DNA of 64,000 nt from the NCBI GenBank assembly GCA_910578825.1, contig CAJTSB010000009.1, positions 28,220-92,219 on the forward strand. Reading direction: 5' to 3'. A program made the translations under genes and the position numbers. The first letter of the stretch is position 1, and every line of letters begins with the position of its first letter. Of this stretch, positions 1-7,883 are shown piece by piece. The notes below the pieces were generated by a model. That model made no database searches. It saw nothing but the letters and a program-made list of their open reading frames with translations, and was not told where the DNA came from. The stretch is from an uncultured Lachnospiraceae bacterium. Its GTDB lineage: Bacteria > Bacillota > Clostridia > Lachnospirales > Lachnospiraceae.

Positions 1-150
1 TATTCCCAGCATATCATCTTCCGGAAACGATAATCCACAATCCACTACAATAATACTGTCTTCATATTCAAAGGCAGTAATGTTCATTCCAATCTGCTCT
101 AATCCTCCAAGCGGAATGATTTTCAATTTTGAGTTATTCTTTTTTTTCAA
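1..150 (-). CDS. rnj: Ribonuclease J, N-terminal 50 residues (runs off the window)
   Basis: Only the start of this gene is in the window. The reverse strand translates from a TTG at 150, which sits about 5 nt after a GGAGGTG ribosome site. The frame is open for 50 codons to the window edge. The peptide contains KIIPLGGLEQIGMN and VVDCGLSFPEDDMLGI, typical of the first beta strands of the metallo-beta-lactamase fold in RNase J. RNase J is a 5'-3' exo- and endoribonuclease in mRNA decay and rRNA maturation in Firmicutes. The catalytic HxHxDH motif and beta-CASP domain lie outside the window, so activity cannot be judged. The TTG start is inferred from the ribosome site; no in-frame ATG lies upstream of it. 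Confidence 0.85.
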   Translation of the reverse strand, partial: MKKKNNSKLKIIPLGGLEQIGMNITAFEYEDSIIVVDCGLSFPEDDMLGI

Positions 151-285
151 AATGCACCTCCAAATGCTATTATTATCCGATTCTTTTAAATAAAATCCTT
201 TTTTATTTTACACAATGAATAATTCAGACTCCCATGCCACAGCCAGATCTATGCCTGCCTGTTCCCATAGGATTCTGAACAATTA

Positions 286-546
286 TCACATTGTTATATC
301 TACGTCTTCCAGAATCTCCGTAAAAATCCGCGAAATATATTCCAGTTCTTCCTCAGATTCTACAATCTCATATACATCTTCTTCCTGCTCACCCTGAGAG
401 AACCGCTTTAAAATAAACGCATCGCAATCACCATCTTCTTCCTCTGTGACAAGAAGATAATTGAATCCATTGATGCTTGTCTCTTCAACCACATAAAACT
501 CTAAAGCCTCTCCATCCTGGGGAGACTGAAACATTACTTTTTCCAT
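286..546 (-). CDS. DUF1292 family protein (YrzB-like)
   Basis: An 86-residue acidic protein. It begins directly after ruvX, two bases beyond that gene's stop codon, so the two are probably translationally coupled. The core, with a run near EFYVVEETSINGFNYLL and a glutamate/aspartate-rich C-terminus, matches the DUF1292/YrzB family, whose function is unknown. In many Firmicutes the order ireB-ruvX-yrzB is conserved, and that order is seen here (1284 down to 286). The family assignment comes from sequence pattern plus gene order and is fairly safe. No biochemical role can be read from the sequence. Confidence 0.85.
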   Translation of the reverse strand: MEKVMFQSPQDGEALEFYVVEETSINGFNYLLVTEEEDGDCDAFILKRFSQGEQEEDVYEIVESEEELEYISRIFTEILEDVDITM

Positions 547-548
547 TT

Positions 549-1010
549 TCAGATATCGTCCTGATCCTTTCTGTTGTCTATACCATCCTGAAATGCCTGT
601 GCATCCAGATACCCCTGTAAAATCAATACAGCCGCAATCTTATCCACATAGCTCTTGCGTGCCTCTCTGCGCACGCCGCTTTCCATCAATGTCCGCTCTG
701 CCGCTACTGTCGTAAGACGCTCGTCCCATAAAATGACAGAAAGACCTGTCCGTCTCTCCAACATCTCCTTAAATTCCAACGTCTTCTCGCAACGCTCACC
801 TTCTGTATTATTCATATTCTTAGGAAAACCAAGCACGATTTTCCCTGCCTGGTATTCATCTGCCAATTCCTCTATTCTCGCCAAAGTCTGCCTGAGCTTT
901 CCGGGCGATTTCCTGGAAATAGTCTCTATTCCCTGCGCCGTCACAAGCAGCGCATCGCTGATTGCAACGCCCACGGTCTTAGAGCCAAAGTCCAAACCCA
1001 TGACCCGCAT
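549..1010 (-). CDS. ruvX: Putative pre-16S rRNA nuclease / Holliday junction resolvase-like protein
   Basis: A 153-residue YqgF/RuvX protein. It opens with [19 protein letters not shown], holding the first catalytic aspartate (Asp7) of the RNase H-like fold. LGFPKNMNN and LWDERLTT, the other conserved family motifs, follow. Family members process the 5' end of 16S rRNA, and older annotation calls them Holliday junction resolvases. The ATG at 1010 has an AGGAGG site that overlaps the ireB stop codon. The gene sits between ireB and the DUF1292 gene, the usual Firmicute arrangement. Length is normal. Confidence 0.93.
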   Translation of the reverse strand: MRVMGLDFGSKTVGVAISDALLVTAQGIETISRKSPGKLRQTLARIEELADEYQAGKIVLGFPKNMNNTEGERCEKTLEFKEMLERRTGLSVILWDERLTTVAAERTLMESGVRREARKSYVDKIAAVLILQGYLDAQAFQDGIDNRKDQDDI

Positions 1011-1020
1011 CCGCTGCCTC

Positions 1021-1284
1021 CTATTCCCAGAAATTATTTCTTATATACTGGCGCAAGATTTCCTCTACCAATTCATCACGTTCCACTTTCATAATGAGAC
1101 TTCTTGCATTCTTGTGGCTGGTAATATAGGTGGGATCTCCGGACATAATGTATCCCACAATCTGGTTGACCGGATTGTATCCCTTCTCCCGCAGCGCACT
1201 GTACACGATTTCTAAAATATCATTTACGTGTATCTTCTGCTCTTTCTCCACTTTAAAAAATTGAGTATTGTTTTTATCCTGCAT
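1021..1284 (-). CDS. ireB: IreB family regulatory phosphoprotein
   Basis: An 87-residue protein matching the IreB (DUF965) family, with motifs such as [32 protein letters not shown] and ARSLIMK. In Enterococcus, IreB is a small dimeric protein phosphorylated by the Ser/Thr kinase IreK and affects cephalosporin resistance; carrying that over to this species is inference. It is the first gene of the leftward ireB-ruvX-DUF1292 group and has its own promoter at 1339-1367. The ribosome site is weak (GGGCGTGAAAAA before the ATG). Confidence 0.92.
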   Translation of the reverse strand: MQDKNNTQFFKVEKEQKIHVNDILEIVYSALREKGYNPVNQIVGYIMSGDPTYITSHKNARSLIMKVERDELVEEILRQYIRNNFWE

Positions 1285-1338
1285 TTTTTCACGCCCTTAT
1301 TTTGCTCTTTCGTTCTGTCCTTAATCATTCTTTTTATT

Positions 1339-1367
1339 ATTCTAATACAAATGTTCGGAAAACTCAA
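1339..1367 (-). promoter_or_regulatory. SigA-type promoter for ireB-ruvX-DUF1292
   Basis: On the reverse strand TTGAGT (1367-1362) and TAGAAT (1344-1339) are separated by 17 bp. The -35 box overlaps the last codons of mtaB, so the ireB group can be transcribed independently of mtaB. Confidence 0.65.
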
Positions 1368-2695
1368 GATTTTTCTTTTAAAACGTCTTTCATTAACAAA
1401 ATATGTTCCTTCAGCCTTGCATTTACTGTCCCACGTATCAGCTCATTCTCCATGTTCCAATCCGGGTAATGCTCCGTGGGAACTGCTATTTTTACATATT
1501 CTTTCGTATGTCCCAGAAAATATTCCACCCCGCCAAAAGAAACTCTCTCCTCCATCAGCACTTCCACTTCCCTGCCAATATAGTAGTCCAAAAATGTTTC
1601 ATTCATCGGCGCAAGATCCCGGAAAAGCTGCTCGCTTCTCGCATTCTTTACCTGCTCGGGCACCTGAGAATCCATACTCGCCGCACGCGTGCCTCTGCGC
1701 TGGGAATATTTGAAAATGTGTATCTCAAAAAATCCGATTTTTTTCAGAAACTGTCTGGTCGTCTCGAATTCTTCCTCACTCTCTCCTGGAAATCCAACAA
1801 TCACGTCGGTCGTAATCGCCGGATGACTGAAATACTTCCGGAGAAGACTACAGCCATTCTCATATTCCTCACACGTGTATCTTCGGTTCATGCGTTTCAG
1901 CGTTTCATCGCATCCGCTCTGCAACGACAGATGGAAATGCGGGCAGATTTTCGGCAATTCCGACAGACTTTTTGCAAACGTTTCGGTTATGATTTTCGGC
2001 TCCAGGGATCCAAGGCGGATGCGCGCAATTCCCGGCACTTTGTGAATTTCCTCTATTAAATGTAAAAGATTGGTACCCAAATCCACACCGTAGGAGCTTA
2101 AATGGATCCCGGTAAGCACAACCTCCCGGTATCCGTTTAACGCCATCCGCTCCACCTCAGACCGTACATCGGAAGTCTCCCTGCTTCTGACACGCCCTCT
2201 GGCATAGGGAATAATGCAATAGCTGCAAAACTGGTTGCAGCCGTCCTGCACTTTGATATACGCCCGTGTACGCTCTGTTGTATGGCTCACCGTCAAAGCT
2301 TCATATGTGGAATCCGCAGCGATATCCCCAACGCACGAAACCTCCTCATGCGAGGCGAAAAACTGGTCCAACAATGCCAAAAGTTCGTGTTTCTTATTAT
2401 TTCCAATCAGAATATCGACTGCCTCATCCTCTGACACCTGCTCCTCTGCTGTCTGTACATAACATCCCACAGCAACGACTACACTGTCCGGATTCTTTCT
2501 TCTGGCACGATGAAGCATCTGCCTTGATTTGCGCTCCGCAATGTTTGTAACGGAACAGGTATTGATTACATAGACGTCCGCAGCCTCATCAAACGGCACA
2601 ATCTCATAACCGGCCTGCTCCAAAAGCTGCTGCATGCTCTCTGTCTCATATGCATTTACCTTACAGCCAAGGTTATGCAATGCCGCTCTTCTCAT
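1364..2695 (-). CDS. mtaB: tRNA (N6-threonylcarbamoyladenosine(37)-C2)-methylthiotransferase MtaB
   Basis: A radical SAM methylthiotransferase that makes ms2t6A at position 37 of ANN-decoding tRNAs. Three blocks are visible: an N-terminal UPF0004 domain beginning RRAALHNLGCKVNAYETE with its cluster cysteines (NTCSVTN, VAVGCYVQ), a radical SAM core with the CNQFCSYC cluster motif, and a C-terminal TRAM-like domain. The frame stays open upstream to 2791. I place the start at the ATG at 2695 because the conserved N-terminus begins there and the preceding 32 codons look unlike protein. The gene is followed by the ireB group and faces away from the HPr-like gene. Confidence 0.93.
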   Translation of the reverse strand: MRRAALHNLGCKVNAYETESMQQLLEQAGYEIVPFDEAADVYVINTCSVTNIAERKSRQMLHRARRKNPDSVVVAVGCYVQTAEEQVSEDEAVDILIGNNKKHELLALLDQFFASHEEVSCVGDIAADSTYEALTVSHTTERTRAYIKVQDGCNQFCSYCIIPYARGRVRSRETSDVRSEVERMALNGYREVVLTGIHLSSYGVDLGTNLLHLIEEIHKVPGIARIRLGSLEPKIITETFAKSLSELPKICPHFHLSLQSGCDETLKRMNRRYTCEEYENGCSLLRKYFSHPAITTDVIVGFPGESEEEFETTRQFLKKIGFFEIHIFKYSQRRGTRAASMDSQVPEQVKNARSEQLFRDLAPMNETFLDYYIGREVEVLMEERVSFGGVEYFLGHTKEYVKIAVPTEHYPDWNMENELIRGTVNARLKEHILLMKDVLKEKS

Positions 2696-2778
2696 CCTTT
2701 TCTTACCTTTCTGTATCTTTCCATAGCAATCTGCCGAAAACACAACGCTTTTTCCCACTGAAATTGGTAATAGCGTTA

Positions 2779-2807
2779 TTGACTTTTCCAAAAAAAGGAG
2801 ATACTAT
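2779..2807 (+). promoter_or_regulatory. SigA-type promoter for the HPr-like gene
   Basis: TTGACT at 2779-2784 and TACTAT at 2802-2807 have a 17-bp spacer. The gene starts about 60 bp downstream, preceded by AAGGAGG. Confidence 0.75.
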
Positions 2808-2868
2808 AGTGAATATAAATTAAATATAAAACAACCATAAATTATCTTTATTAAGGAGGCTTTTTACA

Positions 2869-3099
2869 ATGATAGAAGTACAAATTTCGTTAAATTCCAT
2901 CGATAAGGTGAAATCCTTCGTCAATGCCATCACACAGTTTGATTTTGACTTTGACCTGATTTCCGGAAGATATGTGATCGACGCCAAATCCATCATGGGC
3001 ATTTTCAGTCTGGATTTATCCAAACCCATTGATTTAAAAATTCATGCGGAAGAAAATCCGGATGAAGTCATGGAAGTAATCAAACCATATCTCGTTTAA
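2869..3099 (+). CDS. HPr-family protein lacking the phosphorylatable histidine
   Basis: A 76-residue protein alone on the plus strand with a strong promoter, an AAGGAGG ribosome site and a strong terminator. The second half, with the motif DAKSIMGIFSLDL, matches the region of HPr around regulatory Ser46 (normally NAKSIMG). The first half aligns with HPr but lacks the GLHARPA segment, so the His15 phosphorylated by PTS enzyme I is missing; no histidine occurs before residue 50. It therefore cannot be an ordinary PTS phosphocarrier. Like Crh of Bacillus, it could be a regulatory paralogue that keeps the serine site, but that is inference; HPr kinase is not in this window. Confidence 0.8.
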   Translation: MIEVQISLNSIDKVKSFVNAITQFDFDFDLISGRYVIDAKSIMGIFSLDLSKPIDLKIHAEENPDEVMEVIKPYLV

Positions 3100-3123
3100 T
3101 CTATCGTTCAGATTGTACATCCG

Positions 3124-3153
3124 GAGCTGTCACTTGCGTGACAGCTCTTTTTT
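3124..3153 (+). terminator. Rho-independent terminator of the HPr-like gene
   Basis: Perfect 10-bp stem GAGCTGTCAC / GTGACAGCTC with a TTGC loop, followed by six T. The T-run overlaps the stop codon of the convergent thiI gene. Confidence 0.95.
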
Positions 3154-4330
3154 ACCTTACTATAATTGTCTCCGCCGTCTCAATCGCAGTCTCTACCATC
3201 TCATCAATTTTTTCCTTCAGGTGAGTCTCCGAACGCCGGATAACTTTAAGGCTCGGCTTTGTCACCGGATGTTTGGCCACAAATATCGTACAGCAATCCT
3301 CATAAGGCAGGATGGACGTCTCAAAAGTACCAATCTTTTTAGACACCTCAATAATCTCCTGCTTATCAAATCCAATCAGGGGACGGTAAACCGGCATCGT
3401 ACACACTTCATCCGTTGCCGCCAGAGACTGCATCGTCTGGCTCGCCACCTGTCCGATACTCTCTCCGGTAATCAGTCCCAGAGATTCCGTTTCTTTTGCA
3501 AAATGCTCTGCAATCCGCATCATATACCGACGCATGATAATCGTTAACTCATCATGCGGACATTTATCATAGATATACATTTGAATATCGGTAAAATTAA
3601 CAATTTTCAAATAAATCGGTCCGGTAAATCTCGCCACAATCTTTGCCAGATCTATGACTTTCTGTTTGGCACGCTCACTTGTATAAGGCGGCGCATGGAA
3701 ATACACGGCATCAATCTTCACTCCGCGTTTTGCAATCATATATCCCGCCACCGGGCTGTCGATCCCGCCGGACAAAAGCAACATTCCTTTGCCATTCGTT
3801 CCTACCGGCATTCCTCCCGGTCCTGGAATGATTTCGGAATAGATATTGATTTTGTTGCGGATTTCCACATTCACCAGAATATCTGGGTTGTGTACATCCA
3901 CCGTCATATCCGAAAAAGCATCCAGTATTTTCTCACCCAGCGCCGCATTTACTTCCATCGAGGGAATGGGATAGCTCTTACGCGCACGGCGGGTGTTGAC
4001 TTTGAATGTCAGATGCTTATCCGGATAACGCTTGTCCAGATAATCTACCACATCTTGTGCAAGTTTGTCAAATCCCTCGTCCTCAGTAAGCACCACCGGA
4101 CAAATACCTACAATTCCAAATACGCGCTGTAAGCTTTCTAACGCCTCGTCATAATCATATTCTGTCAATGCCTCGATATAGATGCGCCCCTGCTCCTTAG
4201 TGATGGAAAATTCCCCTTCCACCGGTTTCAGGGCATACTTGATCTGACGTACAAGTGCATCCTCAAACAGATGGCGGTTCTTCCCCTTAATACCTATCTC
4301 TCCGTATTTTATCAAAAATGCCTTAAACAT
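3152..4330 (-). CDS. thiI: tRNA uracil 4-sulfurtransferase ThiI
   Basis: A 392-residue ThiI. It has an N-terminal ferredoxin-like plus THUMP region (about residues 1-165) and a PP-loop ATP pyrophosphatase domain with SGGIDSPVAGYM (around residues 185-200). It activates U8 of tRNA by adenylation and inserts sulfur to make 4-thiouridine; in many bacteria it also feeds thiazole synthesis. The C-terminal rhodanese domain of the E. coli protein is absent, as usual in Firmicutes. There the partner cysteine desulfurase supplies sulfur directly, and such a desulfurase is encoded immediately upstream (12-bp gap). ATG at 4330 after GAAAGGAAGG. Confidence 0.95.
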   Translation of the reverse strand: MFKAFLIKYGEIGIKGKNRHLFEDALVRQIKYALKPVEGEFSITKEQGRIYIEALTEYDYDEALESLQRVFGIVGICPVVLTEDEGFDKLAQDVVDYLDKRYPDKHLTFKVNTRRARKSYPIPSMEVNAALGEKILDAFSDMTVDVHNPDILVNVEIRNKINIYSEIIPGPGGMPVGTNGKGMLLLSGGIDSPVAGYMIAKRGVKIDAVYFHAPPYTSERAKQKVIDLAKIVARFTGPIYLKIVNFTDIQMYIYDKCPHDELTIIMRRYMMRIAEHFAKETESLGLITGESIGQVASQTMQSLAATDEVCTMPVYRPLIGFDKQEIIEVSKKIGTFETSILPYEDCCTIFVAKHPVTKPSLKVIRRSETHLKEKIDEMVETAIETAETIIVR

Positions 4331-4342
4331 ATTCCTTCCTTT

Positions 4343-5497
4343 CTAATGCCTGGTGTATCTTTGCAGCATGGGAACCAGTTCTTTTAAATTTTCCAGACAG
4401 TATTCCACTTCCTCAAATGTGTTATCCGGACTGAAACTGATGCGCACAGTCGAATCGAGATACTCCCTGCCGATGCCTATTGCCTGAAGCGTCACGCTCG
4501 GCGCCGGCTTATTCGAAGAGCACGCGCTGCCGGCAGATACGTAAATCTGGCGCTCCTCCAGGGCGTGAAGCAATACCTCGCTGCGCACACCGTCCACGCT
4601 TAAGCTTACGATGTGCGGCGCGCTGTCCTTTCCCGTCTTCCCATTGATATGCGCCCATTCCTGTTCTGCAAGCCCTCCCACGAAAGCCTCTTTCAGCGCA
4701 TACAGATGCGCCTGTTTGTCCTCAAACGACTCGTAAACATCCTGCGCTGCCTGTCCAAGACCCGCAATCCCTGGGACATTCTCTGTCCCGGAGCGCAGAT
4801 TCTTCTGCTGCCCGCCGCCGTAAATCACCGGCTTTAACTTTGTCTTTTCTTTTACATACAAAAATCCGCTTCCCTTGGGTCCATGAATCTTATGTCCGCT
4901 GACGGACATCAAATCAATTCCCACTTTTCCGGGGCGAATGATATATTTTCCATATGCCTGAATTGCGTCTACATGAAACAATGTTTTGGAATTCTTGCGT
5001 TTGATAATTTCGGCAGCCTCAGCAATCGGCTCAACCGCTCCTATCTCATTGTTGACAAACATGATGGACACCAGAATGGTCTCGTCCGTCACAGCCTTCT
5101 CAAGCTCCTCCAGCGAAATAATGCCATTCTTATCCACGTCCAGGTATGTCACAAAAAATCCCTGCTCCTCCAGATACTTCATGGGCGCCAATACCGCAGG
5201 ATGTTCAATCTTTGTAGTGATAAGATGCATTCCGCTGCGCCTGTTCGCCATAGCGCCCCCTATGATGGCAAGGTTATTGGACTCCGTTCCCCCGGAAGTG
5301 AAAATCAGTTCTGATTCTTTTACCTTCAGGGTTCTGCTGATTTTCGCTCCTGCCTCCCGAAGAAACTGTTCACCTTCCATACCCTTTCCATGTAGTGAAG
5401 AAGGATTTCCGTAATCCTCCACCAACGCGCGCACCATCATGTCCTTTGCGCCTTCGCCGCAACGCGTGGTGGCGGAATTATCAAAATATGCCTCCAT
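4343..5497 (-). CDS. Cysteine desulfurase (NifS/IscS family, ThiI partner)
   Basis: A 384-residue PLP-dependent class V aminotransferase. Visible are HVDAIQAYGK with the cofactor-binding Asp and Gln, the Schiff-base lysine in SGHKIHGPKG (Lys203), and the active-site cysteine loop SAGSACSSNK (Cys326). It removes sulfur from cysteine as a persulfide. Lying 12 bp upstream of thiI, it most likely supplies sulfur for 4-thiouridine, like Bacillus NifZ. A role in Fe-S assembly cannot be excluded. The start at 5497 follows AGGAGGAAG. Directly upstream is one copy of the 80-bp repeated element described separately. Confidence 0.93.
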   Translation of the reverse strand: MEAYFDNSATTRCGEGAKDMMVRALVEDYGNPSSLHGKGMEGEQFLREAGAKISRTLKVKESELIFTSGGTESNNLAIIGGAMANRRSGMHLITTKIEHPAVLAPMKYLEEQGFFVTYLDVDKNGIISLEELEKAVTDETILVSIMFVNNEIGAVEPIAEAAEIIKRKNSKTLFHVDAIQAYGKYIIRPGKVGIDLMSVSGHKIHGPKGSGFLYVKEKTKLKPVIYGGGQQKNLRSGTENVPGIAGLGQAAQDVYESFEDKQAHLYALKEAFVGGLAEQEWAHINGKTGKDSAPHIVSLSVDGVRSEVLLHALEERQIYVSAGSACSSNKPAPSVTLQAIGIGREYLDSTVRISFSPDNTFEEVEYCLENLKELVPMLQRYTRH

Positions 5498-5516
5498 AAC
5501 TTCCTCCTAATAAAAT

Positions 5517-5596
5517 GTATCGGCACGCGACGCACAGCGTCACCTGCCATGACGGAGGAAGGCATTCCTATAAATGCTGCGCATTTGCCTTCCTCC
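5517..5596 (-). repeat. 80-bp palindromic element, copy A
   Basis: On the reverse strand the element starts at the last base of the rsmE stop codon. It consists of an 11-bp inverted repeat (GGAGGAAGGCA ... TGCCTTCCTCC) enclosing AAATGC-GCA-GCATTT, then a small hairpin GACGC-TGT-GCGTC, then GCGTGCCGATAC. Copy B (16560-16639) has the same length and layout and copy C (53191-53257) is rearranged. It sits in the rsmE to cysteine desulfurase gap. A GGAGGAAGG site precedes an ATG at 5584 that opens a 14-codon frame (MRSIYRNAFLRHGR) ending at 5540. No family is known to me. Confidence 0.8.
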
Positions 5597-6327
5597 TAAT
5601 CTTCCACTTCATACAACAGCATGGAAAGCGCGCAAAGCCCGGCCGTCTCCGTACGAAGGATACGGTTTCCGAGAGAAACCATCTCCATATCGTCTTTCGC
5701 CAGCGCAATCTCCGAAGAGTCGTAACCACCCTCCGGTCCAATAAAAATCCCTACCGATGCGCCCTTTTGAATCTTGCCAAACACTTCCCTCGTATGCGCA
5801 AGCCCGCGCTGATTCTCATAAGGCAGAATCCGCACGTCTAATTTCCCGGCATACGCTACTGCATCTGCAAAACGCATTACCTCCCCCACAGTGGGAATGA
5901 TGCTGCGTTTGGACTGCTTGGCTGCGCTCTGCGCAATCGCCTGCCATCTTGCCTGTTTTGCCTGCGCACGCTTTTCGTCCAGTTTCACGACACAGTTCTT
6001 CATGGCAACCGGTATGATTTCTGTTACGCCAAGCTCCACCGATTTCTGAATGACCTGCTCCATCTTGTCTCCCTTGGGAAGTCCCTGGAACAACGTTATC
6101 TTCAAAGAAGGTTCCGTGTCTTCTGCACGCTCCAGAACAACAAGCACGATCTCCTCGCTCTCAATCCGCTCAATCGCACAATAAAAATCTTCGCCCTCGT
6201 TATCGCTGATGCGCACTTTCTCCCCGATTTTCATACGGAGAACATTTCTGATATGGTTTACATCACTTCCTGTAATGACAACTTCTGAGCCCTGAATTTG
6301 ATCAGGTGCAACAAAAAACTGATACAT
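5596..6327 (-). CDS. rsmE: 16S rRNA (uracil1498-N3)-methyltransferase RsmE
   Basis: A 243-residue SPOUT-class methyltransferase. It has an N-terminal PUA-like RNA-binding domain (first 70 residues) and a C-terminal knotted domain with FIGPEGGYDSSEI and SLGNRILRTETAG, the family's AdoMet-binding motifs. It methylates U1498 in the decoding centre of the 30S subunit. It starts 15 bp after prmA with a good AGGAGC site, so the two are co-transcribed, a common pairing. Its stop codon overlaps the first base of repeat copy A. Confidence 0.95.
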   Translation of the reverse strand: MYQFFVAPDQIQGSEVVITGSDVNHIRNVLRMKIGEKVRISDNEGEDFYCAIERIESEEIVLVVLERAEDTEPSLKITLFQGLPKGDKMEQVIQKSVELGVTEIIPVAMKNCVVKLDEKRAQAKQARWQAIAQSAAKQSKRSIIPTVGEVMRFADAVAYAGKLDVRILPYENQRGLAHTREVFGKIQKGASVGIFIGPEGGYDSSEIALAKDDMEMVSLGNRILRTETAGLCALSMLLYEVED

Positions 6328-6342
6328 GTTCCTGCTCCTGTA

Positions 6343-7290
6343 TTATTTTCTAGCGGTAATGCTGACCCATTCGCCCTGATGGCAGACTTCTAATACTTCA
6401 AACCCGGATTCTCTGACTGCCTCCACAACCGCTTCTTCTTTAAAGTCAATGATTCCGCTTGTGATATAAATTCCGCCCTTCCTGATATGATTTGCAACCA
6501 CAGGGGTCAGTGGAATCACAATATCCGCAAGGATATTGGCAACTACAATATCATAATCTCCTCCCACCTTCTCCTGCAAATCTCTGTCATCAATCAGATT
6601 TCCCCGATAAAAATCTGCATGCTCCGCTGGCAGGCGGTTGATTGCCATATTGTCCCTGGTTGCCTCCATACACAGCGGGTCTATGTCTGTTCCCACAACT
6701 GTGCCAGCCCCCAGTTTCAGACACACCAGCGACAGAATACCGCTTCCGCATCCCACATCTAATACCCGCATCCCCGGTTTCAGATGTCTGTATAACTGTC
6801 GGATGCAAAGCTGCGTGGTCTCATGTTTCCCTGTACCAAAAGAGGTACCCGGGTCAATCTCAATCACATGGCGGTAGTTTTCCTCCTGCGGCTCCTCCTC
6901 CCAGGTAGGTTTAATCAGTATATCCTCCAACACAAAGGACTTAAAGTATTTCTTCCAGTTGTTAATCCAGTCTTTATCCTCTGTTTCACTCTGGGTAATT
7001 TCCGCACTTCCTACATCCACAAACAGCCTCAGATCCTCCAGTTCCTGACGTACCTGTGTAAGAATTGTTTCCTGTTCCTGCTCTGCGTCCAGAAAGAAAC
7101 TTACCCTGGCAATACCTTCGTCCGGGGGAAGTTTGGGAAGGATATCAATATACATTTTCTCTTTGTCCTCCGGGGACAGGGGAATATTGTCTTCAATCTG
7201 TACGCCCTCGATTCCCAGATCCGCCAGCATACTGCTGACGAGATCCTCAGCCTGTGTTGTCGTCTGTATGGTATATTGTTTCCATTTCAT
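6343..7290 (-). CDS. prmA: Ribosomal protein L11 methyltransferase PrmA
   Basis: A 315-residue enzyme with an N-terminal substrate-recognition domain and a Rossmann methyltransferase domain. The motif DPGTSFGTGKHETTQ is characteristic of PrmA, followed by LDVGCGSGILSL (AdoMet motif I) and VVANILADI (the NPPY-like position). It trimethylates lysines and the N-terminus of ribosomal protein L11. Start at 7290 after AGGAGCAGGCAGC. It lies between a J-domain gene and rsmE on the same strand with gaps of 11 and 15 bp, so a single operon is likely. Confidence 0.95.
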   Translation of the reverse strand: MKWKQYTIQTTTQAEDLVSSMLADLGIEGVQIEDNIPLSPEDKEKMYIDILPKLPPDEGIARVSFFLDAEQEQETILTQVRQELEDLRLFVDVGSAEITQSETEDKDWINNWKKYFKSFVLEDILIKPTWEEEPQEENYRHVIEIDPGTSFGTGKHETTQLCIRQLYRHLKPGMRVLDVGCGSGILSLVCLKLGAGTVVGTDIDPLCMEATRDNMAINRLPAEHADFYRGNLIDDRDLQEKVGGDYDIVVANILADIVIPLTPVVANHIRKGGIYITSGIIDFKEEAVVEAVRESGFEVLEVCHQGEWVSITARK

Positions 7291-7301
7291 GCTGCCTGCT
7301 C

Positions 7302-7793
7302 CTATGTCTTATATCGTTTTTTCAAGCTTTCATAAATCCGGTTAATGATCTGAAGGGTACTCGTATCCCCTGTCATATTGTCCGGATGATAAATTTTCGT
7401 GAGCTCCTTATACCGTTTCTTCAATGTCTGTACGTTGTCAACACCGGAAAAAAATATCTGCGCTTCGGGAAGAAGTTCTTCCATGGTTTTCTTCTGATAG
7501 TTGTCTCTCCCACGAGAATAACGTTTCTTCTGAGCCTCAATATCTTGTTTCTCCCGGGCAAGACTCTTAAGCTCTCCCTCCAGAATCTTCCACTTCATCT
7601 GAAACAATCGCTCTTCTTCTTTCATTCGCTTTTTTTCTAAGTCCTGCCTCAGATAAAATTCCTTCTGCTCCTGCTTGAATCTGCGTCTGTCCTCTTCCAG
7701 CTGTTTCTGTTCTTTGTGCAGCAGCCTCGATTGAAGATCTTCCGACATCGGTTCCCGAATTACTCTCCCCATCTGCCGTTTCGGCTGATCCAT
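7302..7793 (-). CDS. Coiled-coil protein with C-terminal J domain
   Basis: A 163-residue protein. Residues 15-105 are an almost uninterrupted charged helix rich in Glu, Lys, Arg and Gln, predicted coiled coil. The last 45 residues resemble a J domain, with KKRYKELTKIYHPDN carrying the HPD tripeptide (His136-Asp138) that stimulates DnaK ATPase. It probably acts as a specialised co-chaperone; the client is unknown. It heads the prmA-rsmE group. Start at 7793 follows GGGGGAACAGGA. A J domain placed at the C-terminus is less usual than in DnaJ. Confidence 0.75.
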   Translation of the reverse strand: MDQPKRQMGRVIREPMSEDLQSRLLHKEQKQLEEDRRRFKQEQKEFYLRQDLEKKRMKEEERLFQMKWKILEGELKSLAREKQDIEAQKKRYSRGRDNYQKKTMEELLPEAQIFFSGVDNVQTLKKRYKELTKIYHPDNMTGDTSTLQIINRIYESLKKRYKT

Positions 7794-7883
7794 TCCTGTT
7801 CCCCCTTTGTGTCAATCTCTGTGACATTTGAGCTTCTGTACCAAATATCATGCATTCTTTTGGGTTTTCACATACTCTGTAAA

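Noticed and set aside
2696..2791. N-terminal extension of MtaB
   Set aside because: The 32 upstream codons have no ribosome site at their start and no family similarity; the conserved protein begins at 2695.
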